The notes under the pieces are model-generated. The model was not told the DNA's origin and did no database searches. It was given only the letters and a program-made list of their open reading frames with translations. This document shows positions 12,069 through 23,112 of a DNA stretch of 64,000 nt, piece after piece. Made by a program: the position numbers and the translations under genes. The stretch spans positions 1 to 64,000 of the forward strand of contig NZ_JAJQJI010000001.1 of NCBI RefSeq assembly GCF_021213805.1, given 5' to 3'. The DNA comes from Mycobacterium sp. MYCO198283. GTDB taxonomy: Bacteria; Actinomycetota; Actinomycetes; Mycobacteriales; Mycobacteriaceae. Within the stretch, counting starts at the first letter, position 1. Each line of letters starts with the position of its first letter.

Positions 12069-12724
12069 GGGGCGTCCGTCAGGTCGGCGGCGTCGATGCC
12101 GAGCACGGCGGCGATCGCGTCGGCGGACACCGGGCCGGTGCGCAGGATGCGCGGCGCGGCGCCGGTGAGATCGCAGATGGTCGACGCGGCCTGCTGCGGC
12201 GCCGGCCCACCGTCGAGATAGACGTCGACGAGGTCGCCGAGCTGGCGGCGCGCATCGTCGGCGGTGACGGCCGCGGGCTGCCCGGAGATGTTGGCGCTCG
12301 ACACCGCCATCGGGCCGACCTCGCGCAGCACCTCGATGGCGACCGGGTGCAGCGGCATCCGGAGCATGACGGTGCCGCGGGCGTCGCCGAGATCCCACTG
12401 CAGGGAGGGCGCCTGCCGGACGATCAGGCTGAGCGGCCCGGGCCAGAACGCGCGGATCAGTTCCCGCGCGGCCGGCGGCACGCTGAACACCAGACCCTCG
12501 ATCGAGTGCCACGAACCGACGAGGACGCCGACCGGCATGTCGCGACCGCGCCCCTTGGCCGAGAGCAGCGCGGCGACGGCGCTGCTGTCGAACGCGTCGG
12601 CGCCGAGCCCGTAGACGGTGTCGGTGGGCATGACCACCAGCCGGCCGTCCCGGACGGCGGCCACGGCCGCCGCGATCCCGGCGGTGCGCGCCACCGGATC
12701 GGTGCAGTCGAAGAACTGGCTCAC
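12065..12724 (-). CDS. L-threonylcarbamoyladenylate synthase (YrdC/Sua5)
   Basis: The enzyme makes threonylcarbamoyl-AMP from threonine, bicarbonate and ATP for the t6A37 tRNA modification. The 219-residue product is a single YrdC domain, with VVMPTDTVYGLGADAF near the N-terminus and the SSANISGQPA signature in the second half. It lacks the extra Sua5 C-terminal domain, so it is TsaC-length. The GTG at 12724 overlaps the prmC stop (GTGA), giving a coupled prmC-tsaC-wecA series. The reading frame remains open upstream, but that part is a shadow of prmC. Confidence 0.9.
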   Translation of the reverse strand: MSQFFDCTDPVARTAGIAAAVAAVRDGRLVVMPTDTVYGLGADAFDSSAVAALLSAKGRGRDMPVGVLVGSWHSIEGLVFSVPPAARELIRAFWPGPLSLIVRQAPSLQWDLGDARGTVMLRMPLHPVAIEVLREVGPMAVSSANISGQPAAVTADDARRQLGDLVDVYLDGGPAPQQAASTICDLTGAAPRILRTGPVSADAIAAVLGIDAADLTDAP

Positions 12725-13608
12725 CGGTTCACCGTCCCATCCGCTGGAGTTACGACGCGCGTCGCGGTGACGAACCGCGGCCGGCCCGTCCAGTCGTCGC
12801 GGGGCGTCACGTCGACGAAAGCGCCGGTGCGGGCCAGCACCTGGACAGTCTGTGCCGACGTCGTGTCGTCGTGCTCGACGGCGAACCGCCCGCCGGGGCG
12901 GAGCCAGCGGGCGGCCTGCTCGGCGATGGCCGTGATCACCCGCATGCCGTCGGGCCCGCCGAACAGCGCGTGGGCCGGGTCGTGTCCGGCGACCTCCGGT
13001 TCCAGGGGCGTGGCGTCGGGCACGTACGGCGGGTTGGCGACGAGCAGGTCGACCGCCGCGTCGAGCTCGGCAAGCAGGCCGGGCGCCGTCACGTCGGCGC
13101 GCACCAGCTCGACGCCGGTGCCCTCGGTGTTGCGGCGGGCGTATCGCAGCGCGTCGGCCGAGTCGTCGACCGCGATCACCCGTGCCCCCGGCCGGTGGTG
13201 GCGCAGCGCCAGGGCCAGCGCGCCGGAGCCGGTGCACAGGTCGACGATCGTGGCGTCGGCGGGCAGTGGTTGCGCCATGGCCCATTCCAGCATGGCCTCG
13301 GTCTCGGGTCGCGGGACGAAGACGCCGGGGCCGACGCGCAGCGTCACGGGCCCGAAGGCCGCGGTGCCCGTCAGGTGCTGCAGCGGAACCCGCTGGGAGC
13401 GGGCGTCGACGAGCTCGGCGTAGCGGACGAAGAAGTCGTCGCCGGGTGGGTCGAGCAGCGGCAGCATGCCGCGCGAGGTGCCGGCGGCGAACGCGGCCAG
13501 GCTCTCGGCGTCGACGCGCGGCGAGTTGACACCGGCTGCGGTGAGTGCGGCGGCGGCGGCGTCGACGACCTGCCGGAGTCGGGTCAGCTGCGGGTGGTGA
13601 GCGCGCAT
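12721..13608 (-). CDS. prmC: peptide chain release factor N5-glutamine methyltransferase PrmC
   Basis: PrmC methylates the glutamine of the GGQ motif in release factors. The 295-residue product has the SAM-binding motif VDLCTGSGALALAL and the catalytic NPPY (LLVANPPYVPD). Its substrate gene prfA lies 7 nt upstream, a common prfA-prmC pairing. I chose the ATG at 13608 (MRAHHPQLTRLRQ) because it follows the prfA stop directly and fits the normal N-terminal helical domain. The longer frame to 13683 would overlap prfA heavily. Confidence 0.94.
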   Translation of the reverse strand: MRAHHPQLTRLRQVVDAAAAALTAAGVNSPRVDAESLAAFAAGTSRGMLPLLDPPGDDFFVRYAELVDARSQRVPLQHLTGTAAFGPVTLRVGPGVFVPRPETEAMLEWAMAQPLPADATIVDLCTGSGALALALRHHRPGARVIAVDDSADALRYARRNTEGTGVELVRADVTAPGLLAELDAAVDLLVANPPYVPDATPLEPEVAGHDPAHALFGGPDGMRVITAIAEQAARWLRPGGRFAVEHDDTTSAQTVQVLARTGAFVDVTPRDDWTGRPRFVTATRVVTPADGTVNR

Positions 13609-13615
13609 CCTTCGC

Positions 13616-14689
13616 TCACGCCTGCTGCAGCCGCGCTTGCTTGTCGGCGGTCGCGAGCGCGTCGAGCAGCGCGTCGAGATCACCGTCGAGCACCTGGTCG
13701 AGGTTGTGCGACTTGAAGTTGATGCGGTGGTCGGCGATGCGGTTCTCGGGGAAGTTGTAGGTCCGGATGCGCTCGCTGCGGTCGACCGTGCGGATCTGGC
13801 TGGCGCGGTCGGCGGAGGCGTCGGCGAGCGCCTGCTCCTCGGCGAGCGCCTGGAGCCGGGCGGCGAGCACCTGCATCGCGCGGGCCTTGTTCTGCAGCTG
13901 CGAACGCTCGTTCTGACAGGTGACGACGATGCCGGTGGGCAGGTGGGTGATGCGGACCGCGGAGTCGGTGGTGTTGACCCCCTGGCCGCCCTTGCCGGAG
14001 GACCGGTAGACGTCGATGCGCAGATCCGCCTCGTCGATCTCGACCTGCCCGACCTCCTCGGGCTCCGGGTAGACGAGGACTCCCGCGGCGGAGGTGTGCA
14101 CGCGGCCCTGCGATTCGGTGACCGGCACCCGCTGGACGCGGTGCACGCCGCCCTCCCACTTCAGCCGGGACCACACCCCGTCGGCGGAGTCGCCCCTGCT
14201 GGCGATCGACAGCGTCGCTTCCTTGTAGCCACCGAGGTCCGACGTCGTCTCGTCGAGCACGGTGACCGACCACCCGTGCCGCTCGGCGTAGCGGATGTAC
14301 ATCCGCGCGAGGTCGGCCGCGAACAGCGCCGACTCCTCGCCGCCCTCCCCCGACTTGAGCTCCAGGACGACGTCGTCGGGGTCGTGCGGATCGCGCGGGG
14401 CGAGCATGTCGGCCAACTGGTCTTCCAGGTGCGCCACCCGCTGCTGCAGCTCGACGACCTCGGCGGCGAAGGAGCTGTCGTCGGCGGCGAGCTCGCGGGC
14501 GGTGTCAAGATCGCCGCGGGCCGCTTCGAGCTTCCGGTAGGTCGCCACGATGGGCGACACCTGCGCGAACCGCCGACCGACCCGGCGGGCGGCGCCGGGG
14601 TCGGCGTGCAGTGCCGGATCGGCCAGCCGGTGTTCGAGCTCGGCGTGCTCAGCCAGCAGCGCGTCCATCGCCGGTGCGCTCTGCGTCAC
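13616..14689 (-). CDS. prfA: peptide chain release factor 1
   Basis: RF1 recognises UAA and UAG codons and triggers peptide release on the ribosome. The 357-residue product has the catalytic GGQ in [17 protein letters not shown] (about residues 225-241) and the usual RF1 N-terminal helical domain. The GTG start at 14689 is preceded by a strong ribosome binding site (AGGAGG, 5 nt away). The gene is 87 nt downstream of rpmE and directly upstream of prmC, which modifies its glutamine. Confidence 0.97.
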   Translation of the reverse strand: MTQSAPAMDALLAEHAELEHRLADPALHADPGAARRVGRRFAQVSPIVATYRKLEAARGDLDTARELAADDSSFAAEVVELQQRVAHLEDQLADMLAPRDPHDPDDVVLELKSGEGGEESALFAADLARMYIRYAERHGWSVTVLDETTSDLGGYKEATLSIASRGDSADGVWSRLKWEGGVHRVQRVPVTESQGRVHTSAAGVLVYPEPEEVGQVEIDEADLRIDVYRSSGKGGQGVNTTDSAVRITHLPTGIVVTCQNERSQLQNKARAMQVLAARLQALAEEQALADASADRASQIRTVDRSERIRTYNFPENRIADHRINFKSHNLDQVLDGDLDALLDALATADKQARLQQA

Positions 14690-14776
14690 TGATCCTCCTG
14701 TGCCGATTGCCCGTCAGACGCGAACCGGCGCCCGGCCTGGCACCTCGGTGCGACAGAGCGGGCGCCGGTGGCGGAA

Positions 14777-15010
14777 TTACTTGTCGGCCGCGGCCTGACC
14801 GGTATTGCGCTTGCCGTAGCGCTTCTCGAAGCGCGCCACCCGCCCGCCGGTGTCCAGGATCTTCTGCTTGCCGGTGTAGAAGGGATGGCACTGCGAGCAC
14901 ACCTCGACCACGATGTGGCCGCTCTCCTTGGTGCTGCGCGTCTGGAACGTGTTGCCGCAGCCGCAGACCACGGTGGTCTCGTGGTAGGCCGGGTGGATGT
15001 CCGATTTCAT
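14777..15010 (-). CDS. rpmE: 50S ribosomal protein L31 (zinc-binding form)
   Basis: L31 sits at the ribosomal subunit bridge. The 77-residue product keeps the Cys pairs of the zinc-containing form (VCGCG and CSQCHPF), unlike the Zur-controlled C-minus paralogue. The ATG is at 15010. It heads the rpmE-prfA-prmC-tsaC-wecA group on the minus strand, a conserved actinobacterial arrangement. Confidence 0.97.
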   Translation of the reverse strand: MKSDIHPAYHETTVVCGCGNTFQTRSTKESGHIVVEVCSQCHPFYTGKQKILDTGGRVARFEKRYGKRNTGQAAADK

Positions 15011-15044
15011 GGTGTCCTCTGCAATCGTGGCCGCCGGGTCGCCT

Positions 15045-15060
15045 GCACGCGCGCGCGTGC
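15045..15060. repeat. perfect 16-bp GC palindrome upstream of rpmE
   Basis: GCACGCGCGCGCGTGC is self-complementary and lies 35-50 nt upstream of the rpmE start. It could be a regulator site or a hairpin in the rpmE leader. The alternating CG core may also be a chance product of high GC content. No functional assignment is possible from sequence alone. Confidence 0.4.
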
Positions 15061-15161
15061 GAGACGTGAACCGGAACCGAGGGGTCTGGCGGTCGATTAT
15101 GCCAGCTGGGCCGCCGCGTTCATAAACGCCGCCGAGGCGGGCGCTATTCCGGCGCTGCCGG

Positions 15162-16772
15162 TCACCGACCCGCTCGCGTGGCGGCGTCCTCGCGGCGACG
15201 GAACGTCGTGCGGCCGTCGCGCACCCACAGTTCGCCGCCCTCGACGTCGGTGCCGCGCGCCCGCAATTCGCGTTTGAGGATCTTGTTGGTGGCGGTCGTG
15301 GGCAGCTCGTCGGCGATCCACAGGTACCGCGGCCACGCCTTGGGTGACAGGTCGGGCTGTTCGGCCAGGAACGCCTCGAAGTCCGCCGGCGAGAGCGTCG
15401 CGCCGTCCTGCAGCACCACCGCCGCCATCACCTGGTCGCCGACGTGCTCGTCGGGCACCGGGTACACCGCCACCTGGTTGATGGCGGGCAGCCGCTCCAG
15501 GATCCGCTCGATCGGGGCGGCGGTCAGGTTCTCCCCGTCGACGCGCAGCCAGTCGCCGCTGCGGCCGGCCAGGTAGATCCAGCCGTCGGCGTCGCGGTAG
15601 GCCAGGTCCCCCGACCAGTACATGCCGTGGCGCAGCCGCTGGCCGGTGGCATCCGGGTCGTTGTAGTAGCCGCGGAACAGCCCGGCGCCGGCGGTGTTGA
15701 CGAGCTCCCCCACCGCGTCGGCGGCGTTTCGCAGCGCGCCGTTCTCGTCGAATTCGGCGACCGCACACGGCTGGACGGTGTCGGGATGGTAGATCTCGAC
15801 ACCCGGGAAGCCCTTGCCGATGGAGCCGGGCGGGGTGTTCTCGGGCCGGGTGATGATGACGGCCGTCTCGGTGGAGCCGAAGCCGTCCCACACCGCGGCG
15901 CCGAAGCGGCGACCGAACGCCTCGATGTCTCGCTCGCTGGCCTCGTTGCCGAAGGCGATCCGCAGCGGGTTGTCGGCGTCGTCGGGTCGTTCGGGCGTGG
16001 CCAGGATGTAGGCGAGCGGTTTGCCGACGTAGTTCATGTAGGTGACGCCGTATTCGCGGACGTCGGACAGGAACCGGGACGCCGAGAAGGTGGCCGGCAC
16101 CATCGCGGCGCCGGCGTTGACCGCCACCCCCCATCCGGCGTACACGGCGTTCGAGTGGAACAGCGGCATGGCCAGGTAGCAGGTGTCGGCCGGCCCGAGG
16201 CCGTACCGCTCGACCAGCGCCTGGCCGGCGAACAGCACCGTCAGGTGTGCGACCTGGACGGCCTTCGGGTCGCCGCTGGTGCCGGAGGTGAAGATGAGCA
16301 TGAAGGTGTCGTCCGCGGCGACCTCGCGGTACGGCGTGAGCGCTCCCGCGCCGGCCAGCAGCTGCTCCCACTGCGGGCTGGACGTGTCGAGCACGGTCAC
16401 GCCCGGCAGCTCGAGACCGTCGAGCAGGTGGCGGTGCTGCGCGTCGGTCAGCAGCAGCTGGCACTCGACGCGCGCGATGTCGCGGGCCAGTCCGGCGCCG
16501 CGGCGGGTGGTGTTGATACCGCACAGGGTGTAGCCGCCGAGCGCTGCGGCGGCCAGCGAGGTGAGCATGTCGGGGGTGTTGCCGAGCAGGACGCCGATGT
16601 GCATCGGCCGTGTCCGGTCGGCGGCACCCAGCAGGGCAGCGGCCCACGTGCCCGCTTCGGCCAGATGCTCGCGCCATGTCCAGGTGCGGCCCGCGTACTT
16701 GACCGCGACGGTGTCGTCGGACGAGCGCTCCCGGAGCAGTTGTTGCAGCGTCTCGGCCACGTTCCAGCCCAC
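15162..16772 (-). CDS. fatty acyl-CoA / acyl-AMP ligase (FadD family)
   Basis: This 536-residue member of the AMP-forming synthetase family should activate a carboxylic acid, probably a fatty acid, to its acyl-CoA via an acyl-adenylate. The P-loop is [14 protein letters not shown] (about residues 165-178), the adenylate-binding motif is [10 protein letters not shown], and the hinge and C-terminal region contain [17 protein letters not shown] and the lysine motif TNKILKREL. The closest type I recall is FadD1/FadD17 of mycobacteria; the substrate cannot be read from the sequence. It starts at GTG 16772 and is divergent from a TetR gene, with a perfect operator-like repeat 11 nt upstream, so it is probably repressed by that regulator. 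Confidence 0.88.
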   Translation of the reverse strand: MGWNVAETLQQLLRERSSDDTVAVKYAGRTWTWREHLAEAGTWAAALLGAADRTRPMHIGVLLGNTPDMLTSLAAAALGGYTLCGINTTRRGAGLARDIARVECQLLLTDAQHRHLLDGLELPGVTVLDTSSPQWEQLLAGAGALTPYREVAADDTFMLIFTSGTSGDPKAVQVAHLTVLFAGQALVERYGLGPADTCYLAMPLFHSNAVYAGWGVAVNAGAAMVPATFSASRFLSDVREYGVTYMNYVGKPLAYILATPERPDDADNPLRIAFGNEASERDIEAFGRRFGAAVWDGFGSTETAVIITRPENTPPGSIGKGFPGVEIYHPDTVQPCAVAEFDENGALRNAADAVGELVNTAGAGLFRGYYNDPDATGQRLRHGMYWSGDLAYRDADGWIYLAGRSGDWLRVDGENLTAAPIERILERLPAINQVAVYPVPDEHVGDQVMAAVVLQDGATLSPADFEAFLAEQPDLSPKAWPRYLWIADELPTTATNKILKRELRARGTDVEGGELWVRDGRTTFRRREDAATRAGR

Positions 16773-16782
16773 CTCTTCGTCG

Positions 16783-16810
16783 AGTGAACACTTGACAGAA
16801 AGTGTTCACT
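16783..16810. promoter_or_regulatory. TetR-type operator between fadD and tetR genes
   Basis: A perfect inverted repeat with 11-bp arms (AGTGAACACTT, 6-nt spacer GACAGA, AAGTGTTCACT) occupies the centre of the 93-bp divergent gap. It overlaps a TTGACA (16792-16797) and lies directly beside TATAGG, so a bound dimer would block transcription in both directions. Size and position are typical of TetR-family operators, and the adjacent gene encodes such a regulator. Confidence 0.8.
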
Positions 16811-16865
16811 ATAGGCTCGGCGAGCGGAACTGAACCGCCGCTTCGACGGAAGGGAGCCTGCGCGC

Positions 16866-17474
16866 GTGGCCGCCGACGACGAGACGAAAAGCGTCCGCGA
16901 CCGCCTGATCGAGGCCACCAAACAATCGCTGGCCACCAAGGGCATCCGCGGGACGACGGTGTCGGATGTCGCCGACGCGGCCGGCGTGTCGCGCGGTTGG
17001 CTCTACCGCCACTTCCCGGACAAGACGTCGCTGATCGGCAGCGCCATCGTCCGCCTGAACGAAACGTTCTGGGCGGAGTCGCACGCGGGCCTGGCAGGGG
17101 TGACGACGCTCGCCGAGCAGATCGCCACCGCACTGCGCGTCGGACGCGAGGCGTACGACACCCCCGGCGCACTAGCGCTGAAGCTGCGGTTGTCCGAGCC
17201 GGCGGAGTTCGCGGCGTGCGCGGGCCACGGCGTCGCGTCGTTCGTGCCGGATCTCGCCGAGTTCTGGGAGCCGTACCTGGAGGCGGCGCGCGACCGCGGT
17301 GAGATCCACCCGGACACCCGCATCGCCGAGGCAGCGGAATGGGTTGCGCGCGTGCTGATCTCGTTGGGCACCGTCAGCGGCGAGACGCTCGACACCGAGG
17401 ATCACGCCGCGGTGCTGCGGTACATCCGGCGTTACGTCATGCCGGGGCTGCGCGCCGATCCGGCGGACGCCTGA
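16866..17474 (+). CDS. TetR family transcriptional regulator
   Basis: The 202-residue protein has the TetR N-terminal helix-turn-helix (about residues 12-58, with TVSDVADAAGVSRGWLYRHF as the recognition part) and an unassigned ligand-binding C-terminal domain. It is divergent from the acyl-CoA synthetase gene and shares with it a perfect inverted repeat, so it probably represses itself and that gene in response to an acyl or related ligand. The start is GTG 16866. The ligand is not predictable here. Its stop lies 4 nt before the rho stop, converging. Confidence 0.9.
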   Translation: MAADDETKSVRDRLIEATKQSLATKGIRGTTVSDVADAAGVSRGWLYRHFPDKTSLIGSAIVRLNETFWAESHAGLAGVTTLAEQIATALRVGREAYDTPGALALKLRLSEPAEFAACAGHGVASFVPDLAEFWEPYLEAARDRGEIHPDTRIAEAAEWVARVLISLGTVSGETLDTEDHAAVLRYIRRYVMPGLRADPADA

Positions 17475-17478
17475 AACC

Positions 17479-19476
17479 TCAGTTGTCGGCGTCCATGCCG
17501 GGCGCCGTCTTCGACACCTGCACCAGGAACTCGTAGTTGTTCTTGGTCTTGCGCAGCTGGCTCATCAGCAGGTCGATCGCCTGGTGGCTGTCCAGGCCGG
17601 ACAGCACGCGACGCAGCTTGTGCACGATCGCGAACTCGTCGGGCGAGAGCAGCAGTTCGTCCTTGCGGGTGCCCGACGGGTTGACGTCGACGGCCGGGAA
17701 GACGCGGCGCTCGGCGATCTTGCGGTCGAGTTTCAGCTCGGCGTTGCCGGTGCCCTTGAACTCCTCGAAGATCACCGTGTCGCCGGTGGAGCCGGTCTCG
17801 ACCATGGCCGTGGCGACGATGGTCAGCGAGCCGCCTTCCTCGATGTTGCGGGCGGCGCCCAGGAACCGCTTCGGCGGATAGAGCGCCGTCGAATCCACAC
17901 CGCCGGACAGGATGCGGCCCGACGCCGGTGAGGCGTTGTTGTAGGCGCGGCCCAGCCGGGTGATGGAGTCGAGCAGCACGACGACGTCCTTGCCCTGCTC
18001 GACGAGGCGCTTGGCCCGTTCGATCGCCAGCTCGGCGGCCTGCGTGTGGTCGGACGGCGGGCGGTCGAACGTCGAGGCGATGACCTCGCCCTTGACCGAA
18101 CGCTGCATGTCGGTCACCTCTTCGGGCCGCTCGTCGACGAGCACGACCATCAGGTGACACTCCGGGTTGTTGCGGGTGATCGCGTTCGCGATGTCCTGCA
18201 TGATCGTTGTCTTGCCCGCCTTGGGCGGCGACACGATGAGCGCGCGCTGACCCTTGCCGATCGGCATGATCAGGTCGATCACGCGGGTCGTCAGCTTCTC
18301 GCTCGAGGTCTCCAGGCGCAGCCGCTGGTTCGGGTAGAGCGGCGTGAGCTTGCCGAACTCGGGGCGCTTGCGGGCGTCCTCGACCGGACCGCCGTTGACG
18401 GTGTCGAGCCGGACCAGCGGGTTGAACTTCTGGCGCGAGTTGCCGCCGTCGCCGCCGCCGCCGTCCTTGGGGACGCGGACTGCGCCGGTGATCGCGTCAC
18501 CGCGCCGCAGGCCGTTCTTGCGCACCATGTTCATGGACACGTAGACGTCGTTGGGGCCGGCGAGGTAACCCGAGGTTCGGACGAACGCGTAGTTGTCGAG
18601 GACGTCGAGGATGCCCGCCACCGGCTGGACGACGTCGTCCTCCCGCAGGTCGGTGTCGGTACCGCCACCGCCGCCCGTGTTCTCGCCGCCGCGCTCGCCA
18701 CGGCGTCGGCGATCGCGGAACCGGCGGCCCCGCCGGCCCTGGCGGCCGTCACCGTCGTCGTCGCCGTCGGCGTTGTTCGCGTTATTGGCGCTGTTGGCGT
18801 TGTTGCGGTTCTGGTTCTGGCGATCGCCCTGATCGTTGGTGCGCTGGTCATTGCGCTGCTCGTTGGCGCGCTGCTCGTTGGCGCGCTGCTCGCCGTCGCG
18901 CTGGTGGTCCGCCCGGCGGTCGGCGTTGGTGCGGCCGCCGCCGGTGGCACGGGCTCCGTCGCTGCGGGGCGTTTCCGCTGCCGCGGGCGCGTCCTGCGCG
19001 GGCGTGTCGACCTTCGCCTCGGCGGCCGGCGCCTCCTGCGCGGGCGCCCTTTGCGCGGGCGCCTCGACGGCGGCCGGCGCCTCCTGCGCGGGGACCTCGA
19101 CGGCGGCGGGCGCGTCTTGGGCGGGCGCCGCTGCGGCGGCCGGCTGGCCGTTCGGCTCGTCGACGGGCGCGCCGGCGGCGCGGGACGCCGTACGGCGCGA
19201 GCGCCGCGCAGCGGTGGCGGCCGGCGCGTCCTGGCCGCCGTTGCCGCCGTTGCCGTTGGCCTGACGTTCCTGGATGGCGGCGATGAGGTCGCTCTTGCGC
19301 ATCCCGGAGGTGCCCTTGACGCCCGCACGGGCGGCCAGGGCGCGCAGCTCGGGCAGCACCATGGTGCTCAGCGACGGGGCGCTCGGCGCCTCGGCGACCG
19401 GCGCGATGTCGGTGGCCGTCGCCGGCGCGACCTGGGCGGTGCTGTCCTCAGCAGTGATGAGGTCCGTATCTGTCAC
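17479..19476 (-). CDS. rho: transcription termination factor Rho with long disordered insert
   Basis: Rho is the hexameric RNA-dependent ATPase that terminates transcription. The 665-residue product has the Rho N-domain helices (about residues 33-70), the RNA-binding domain from about 280 ([20 protein letters not shown]) and the ATPase core with P-loop SPPKAGKTT. Between them lies roughly 200 residues of low-complexity sequence: Ala/Pro/Glu repeats ([13 protein letters not shown] type), then a hydrophilic Asn/Gln/Arg region with RANEQ and NDQ repeats, then an Arg/Gly tract. Actinobacterial Rho proteins are known for such inserts, which aid RNA binding; here it is at the long end. The GTG start at 19476 has an AGGAAAGG ribosome binding site. 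Confidence 0.96.
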   Translation of the reverse strand: MTDTDLITAEDSTAQVAPATATDIAPVAEAPSAPSLSTMVLPELRALAARAGVKGTSGMRKSDLIAAIQERQANGNGGNGGQDAPAATAARRSRRTASRAAGAPVDEPNGQPAAAAAPAQDAPAAVEVPAQEAPAAVEAPAQRAPAQEAPAAEAKVDTPAQDAPAAAETPRSDGARATGGGRTNADRRADHQRDGEQRANEQRANEQRNDQRTNDQGDRQNQNRNNANSANNANNADGDDDGDGRQGRRGRRFRDRRRRGERGGENTGGGGGTDTDLREDDVVQPVAGILDVLDNYAFVRTSGYLAGPNDVYVSMNMVRKNGLRRGDAITGAVRVPKDGGGGDGGNSRQKFNPLVRLDTVNGGPVEDARKRPEFGKLTPLYPNQRLRLETSSEKLTTRVIDLIMPIGKGQRALIVSPPKAGKTTIMQDIANAITRNNPECHLMVVLVDERPEEVTDMQRSVKGEVIASTFDRPPSDHTQAAELAIERAKRLVEQGKDVVVLLDSITRLGRAYNNASPASGRILSGGVDSTALYPPKRFLGAARNIEEGGSLTIVATAMVETGSTGDTVIFEEFKGTGNAELKLDRKIAERRVFPAVDVNPSGTRKDELLLSPDEFAIVHKLRRVLSGLDSHQAIDLLMSQLRKTKNNYEFLVQVSKTAPGMDADN
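18853..18892. repeat. 15-bp in-frame tandem repeat within rho
   Basis: The 15-bp unit GCGCTGCTCGTTGGC occurs twice in tandem (18853-18867, 18868-18882) with a partial third copy, encoding repeated RANEQ on the minus strand. Imperfect longer repeats encoding AQ(E/D)APAA follow at about 18985-19130. Because the unit is a multiple of three, copy number could change without breaking the frame. Confidence 0.7.
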
Positions 19477-19750
19477 GGATTTCCCTTTCCTCCCCCGCTG
19501 ATGACGTCACGCGAGGGGAACCTGTGCGTTCAGCAGACCGCCGAACGCAAGTCACACCGCGGGCTTCGCCACGGTGATCGCCTGAGATTCGCGGTAGCGC
19601 GAACCGTCAGTCCACGAGTTGAACTTCGAAAAGATGAGGAGTCGTCCTATTGTCGGCGCAGGTAGAGTCGCTGCGGTTGCCGGACGGAACCGAGGATAAC
19701 CCGGTTGGGTGACCGAAGCAAGAAACCCCTCGGCGGTGTCGTCGGCCGGC
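19477..19750 (-). promoter_or_regulatory. rho upstream region and thrB 3' end spacer
   Basis: The 274 bp between thrB and rho holds no convincing gene. It should contain the rho promoter and a long rho leader, since rho is often controlled through its own 5' UTR. I see no strong intrinsic terminator after thrB. A short hairpin with inverted repeat TTCGCG/CGCGAA lies at 19587-19603, and TAGGAC at 19644-19649 is a weak -10 candidate. Confidence 0.35.
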
Positions 19751-20710
<960 letters not shown>

Positions 20711-21796
20711 CTACGACAGCCCGAGCTTGGCGACGACCAGCGAGGCGTCGACGGGCACCGGCGAGACCGTCGGCATGTCCCGCAGCGCGGTGTCGGGGTC
20801 CTTCAAGCCGTTGCCGGTGACCGTGCAGACCACCGTCGACCCGCGTTGCACCCAGCCGTCCTCGATGGACTTCAGCAGGCCGGCGACGCTCGCGGCGGAC
20901 GCCGGTTCGACGAACACCCCTTCGCGCTCGGCGATCAGGTGGTACGCCGCGAGGATCTGCTCGTCGGTGGCGGCGAGAAAGCGGCCGTCGGAGGCCTGCT
21001 GCGCCTCGACCGCGGGCTGCCACGACGCCGGGGAGCCGATGCGGATGGCGGTGGCGACGGTCTCGGGGTTGGCGACGGGCTCGCCCGACACCAGCGGCGC
21101 GGCGCCGGCGGCCTGGGTGCCCAGCATCCGCGGCAGCGTGTCGGCCAGCCCGTCGCGGTGGTACTCGGTGTAGCCCTTCCAGTACGCGGTGATGTTCCCG
21201 GCGTTGCCGACCGGCAAGGCGTGCACGTCGGGGGCGCGGCCGAGCGCGTCGACGATCTCGAACGCGGCCGTCTTCTGGCCCTCGATGCGCACCGGGTTCA
21301 CGGAGTTCACCAGGGCGATGGTCGGGAAGTCGTTGGTCATCTTCCGGGCGAGTTCGAGGCAGTCGTCGAAGTTGCCGTCGATCTGGATGATCTTGGCGCC
21401 GTGCATGACGGCCTGCGCCAGCTTGCCCATCGCGATCTTGCCCTGCGGCACCAGCACGGCGCAGGTGATGCCGGCGCGGGCCGCATACGCCGCGGCCGAC
21501 GCCGAGGTGTTGCCGGTGGACGCGCAGAGCACGGCCTGCTGACCGCGGGCGATGGCGTCGGTGACGGCCATCGTCATGCCGCGGTCCTTGAAGGAGCCGG
21601 TGGGGTTGAGGCCCTCGACCTTCAGGTGCACCTCGCAGCCGGTCAGCTGCGAGAGGTACTGCGCGTGGATGAGCGGCGTGCCGCCTTCGAGCAGCGTGAT
21701 GGGCTGCCAGTCGTCGCCGACGGGGAGCCGGTCGCGGTAGGCGGCGATGAGCCCGGGCCAGGGCCGGTGCACGGGCTCGGCTTTGCGCTTGATCAT
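20711..21796 (-). CDS. thrC: threonine synthase
   Basis: ThrC converts O-phosphohomoserine to threonine with pyridoxal phosphate. The 361-residue product has the PLP-lysine motif [15 protein letters not shown] and the phosphate loop [10 protein letters not shown]. The ATG at 21796 overlaps the hom stop by 4 bp. The C-terminus ends in [13 protein letters not shown]. Length and context match actinobacterial ThrC. Confidence 0.96.
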   Translation of the reverse strand: MIKRKAEPVHRPWPGLIAAYRDRLPVGDDWQPITLLEGGTPLIHAQYLSQLTGCEVHLKVEGLNPTGSFKDRGMTMAVTDAIARGQQAVLCASTGNTSASAAAYAARAGITCAVLVPQGKIAMGKLAQAVMHGAKIIQIDGNFDDCLELARKMTNDFPTIALVNSVNPVRIEGQKTAAFEIVDALGRAPDVHALPVGNAGNITAYWKGYTEYHRDGLADTLPRMLGTQAAGAAPLVSGEPVANPETVATAIRIGSPASWQPAVEAQQASDGRFLAATDEQILAAYHLIAEREGVFVEPASAASVAGLLKSIEDGWVQRGSTVVCTVTGNGLKDPDTALRDMPTVSPVPVDASLVVAKLGLS

Positions 21797-23112
21797 TCGC
21801 TGAAGCCTTCCAGGCGCAGCACGCTGGTGACCTCGCGCACGGCTTCCAGGTCCTGTAGCGCGGCGACGGTCTCGGAGAGCGCGGCGTCGGTGGCCGTGTG
21901 CGTCACGACGACGACGCGGGCGCCGACGCGCTGGCCGTCCTCCACGACGCCTTCCTGGCGCACCTCGGCGATGCTGACACCCCGGGTGCCGAATTCCGTG
22001 GCGACGGAGGCGAGTACGCCCGGGCGGTCGTCGACGTTGATGCTGACGTAGTAGCGGGTCGGGACGACGCCGATGGGGGCCACGGGCAGCTGCGCGTACT
22101 TGGACTCGCGCGGTCCGCGACCGCCCTGCACCCGGTTGCGGGCCGCCATCACCAGATCGCCCATCACCGCCGACGCGGTGGGCGCACCGCCCGCGCCCTG
22201 GCCGTAGAACATCAGCCGACCGGCGGCTTCGGCCTCGACGACCACCGCGTTGAAGGCGCCGGTGACCGCGGCGAGCGGATGGGTCAGCGGCACCAGCGCC
22301 GGATACACCCGCGCCGAGACGCGCTCCTGGCCGTCGCCGGAAATACGTTCGCAGATCGACAGCAGCTTGATGGTGCAGCCGAGCGCGCGTGCCGACTGGA
22401 AGTCCTCGGCGGTGACCTTGGTGATGCCCTCGCGGTAGACGTCGTCGGCCGTGATCCGGGTGTGGAACGCGATGGAGGCCAGGATCGCGGCCTTCGCGGC
22501 GGCGTCGTACCCCTCGACGTCGGCGGTGGGATCGGCCTCGGCGTAACCGAGTGCCCCGGCCTCGGCGAGCGCGCTGTCGTAGTCGGCGCCGGTGCTGTCC
22601 ATGGCCGACAGGATGTAGTTGGTGGTGCCGTTGACGATGCCCGCCACCCGGACCACCGAGTCGCCGGCCAGCGACTGGGTGAGCGGCCGGATCACCGGGA
22701 TCGCGCCGGCGACCGCGGCCTCGAAGTAGAGGTCGACGTGGGCGCGCTCGGCGGCCTGCGACAGCTCGCCGGTGGATTGCGCGAGCAGCGCCTTGTTGGC
22801 GGTCACCACCGACTTGCCGCGCTCCAGCGCGCCGAGGATGGCCTTGTGCGCCGGTTCCACGGGACCCATCAGCTCGACGACGATGTCGACGTCGTCGCGG
22901 GCGACCAGGTCGTCGATGTCGGTGGTGAGCAGTGCGGCGGGGACCCCGCGGTCGTCGGCGACGCGACGCACACCGACACCGCGCAGTTCGAGCGGCGCGC
23001 CGATGCGGGCGGCGAGGTCGGCGGCGCTCTGCCCGATGATGCGCACCACTTCGCTGCCGACATTGCCCAGGCCGAGCACCGCCACGCCGACCGGCTTATC
23101 CGTGCTGCTCAT
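21793..23112 (-). CDS. hom: homoserine dehydrogenase
   Basis: Hom reduces aspartate semialdehyde to homoserine, the branch point for threonine and methionine. The 439-residue product has the NAD(P)-binding start [16 protein letters not shown], the catalytic region [15 protein letters not shown] and [16 protein letters not shown], and a C-terminal ACT domain (from about residue 350, [17 protein letters not shown]) expected to mediate feedback inhibition by threonine. The ATG at 23112 overlaps the lysA stop as ATGA. The frame stays open far upstream, but that part is a shadow of lysA. Confidence 0.96.
   Translation of the reverse strand: MSSTDKPVGVAVLGLGNVGSEVVRIIGQSAADLAARIGAPLELRGVGVRRVADDRGVPAALLTTDIDDLVARDDVDIVVELMGPVEPAHKAILGALERGKSVVTANKALLAQSTGELSQAAERAHVDLYFEAAVAGAIPVIRPLTQSLAGDSVVRVAGIVNGTTNYILSAMDSTGADYDSALAEAGALGYAEADPTADVEGYDAAAKAAILASIAFHTRITADDVYREGITKVTAEDFQSARALGCTIKLLSICERISGDGQERVSARVYPALVPLTHPLAAVTGAFNAVVVEAEAAGRLMFYGQGAGGAPTASAVMGDLVMAARNRVQGGRGPRESKYAQLPVAPIGVVPTRYYVSINVDDRPGVLASVATEFGTRGVSIAEVRQEGVVEDGQRVGARVVVVTHTATDAALSETVAALQDLEAVREVTSVLRLEGFSE

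Noticed and set aside
13608..13683. Longer prmC start
   Set aside because: Would overlap the prfA coding end by 68 bp; ATG 13608 right after the prfA stop fits homologues.
15097..17172. 691-codon minus frame over fadD and tetR
   Set aside because: It is an out-of-frame shadow of the FadD gene and antisense to tetR, with Arg/Pro-rich composition.
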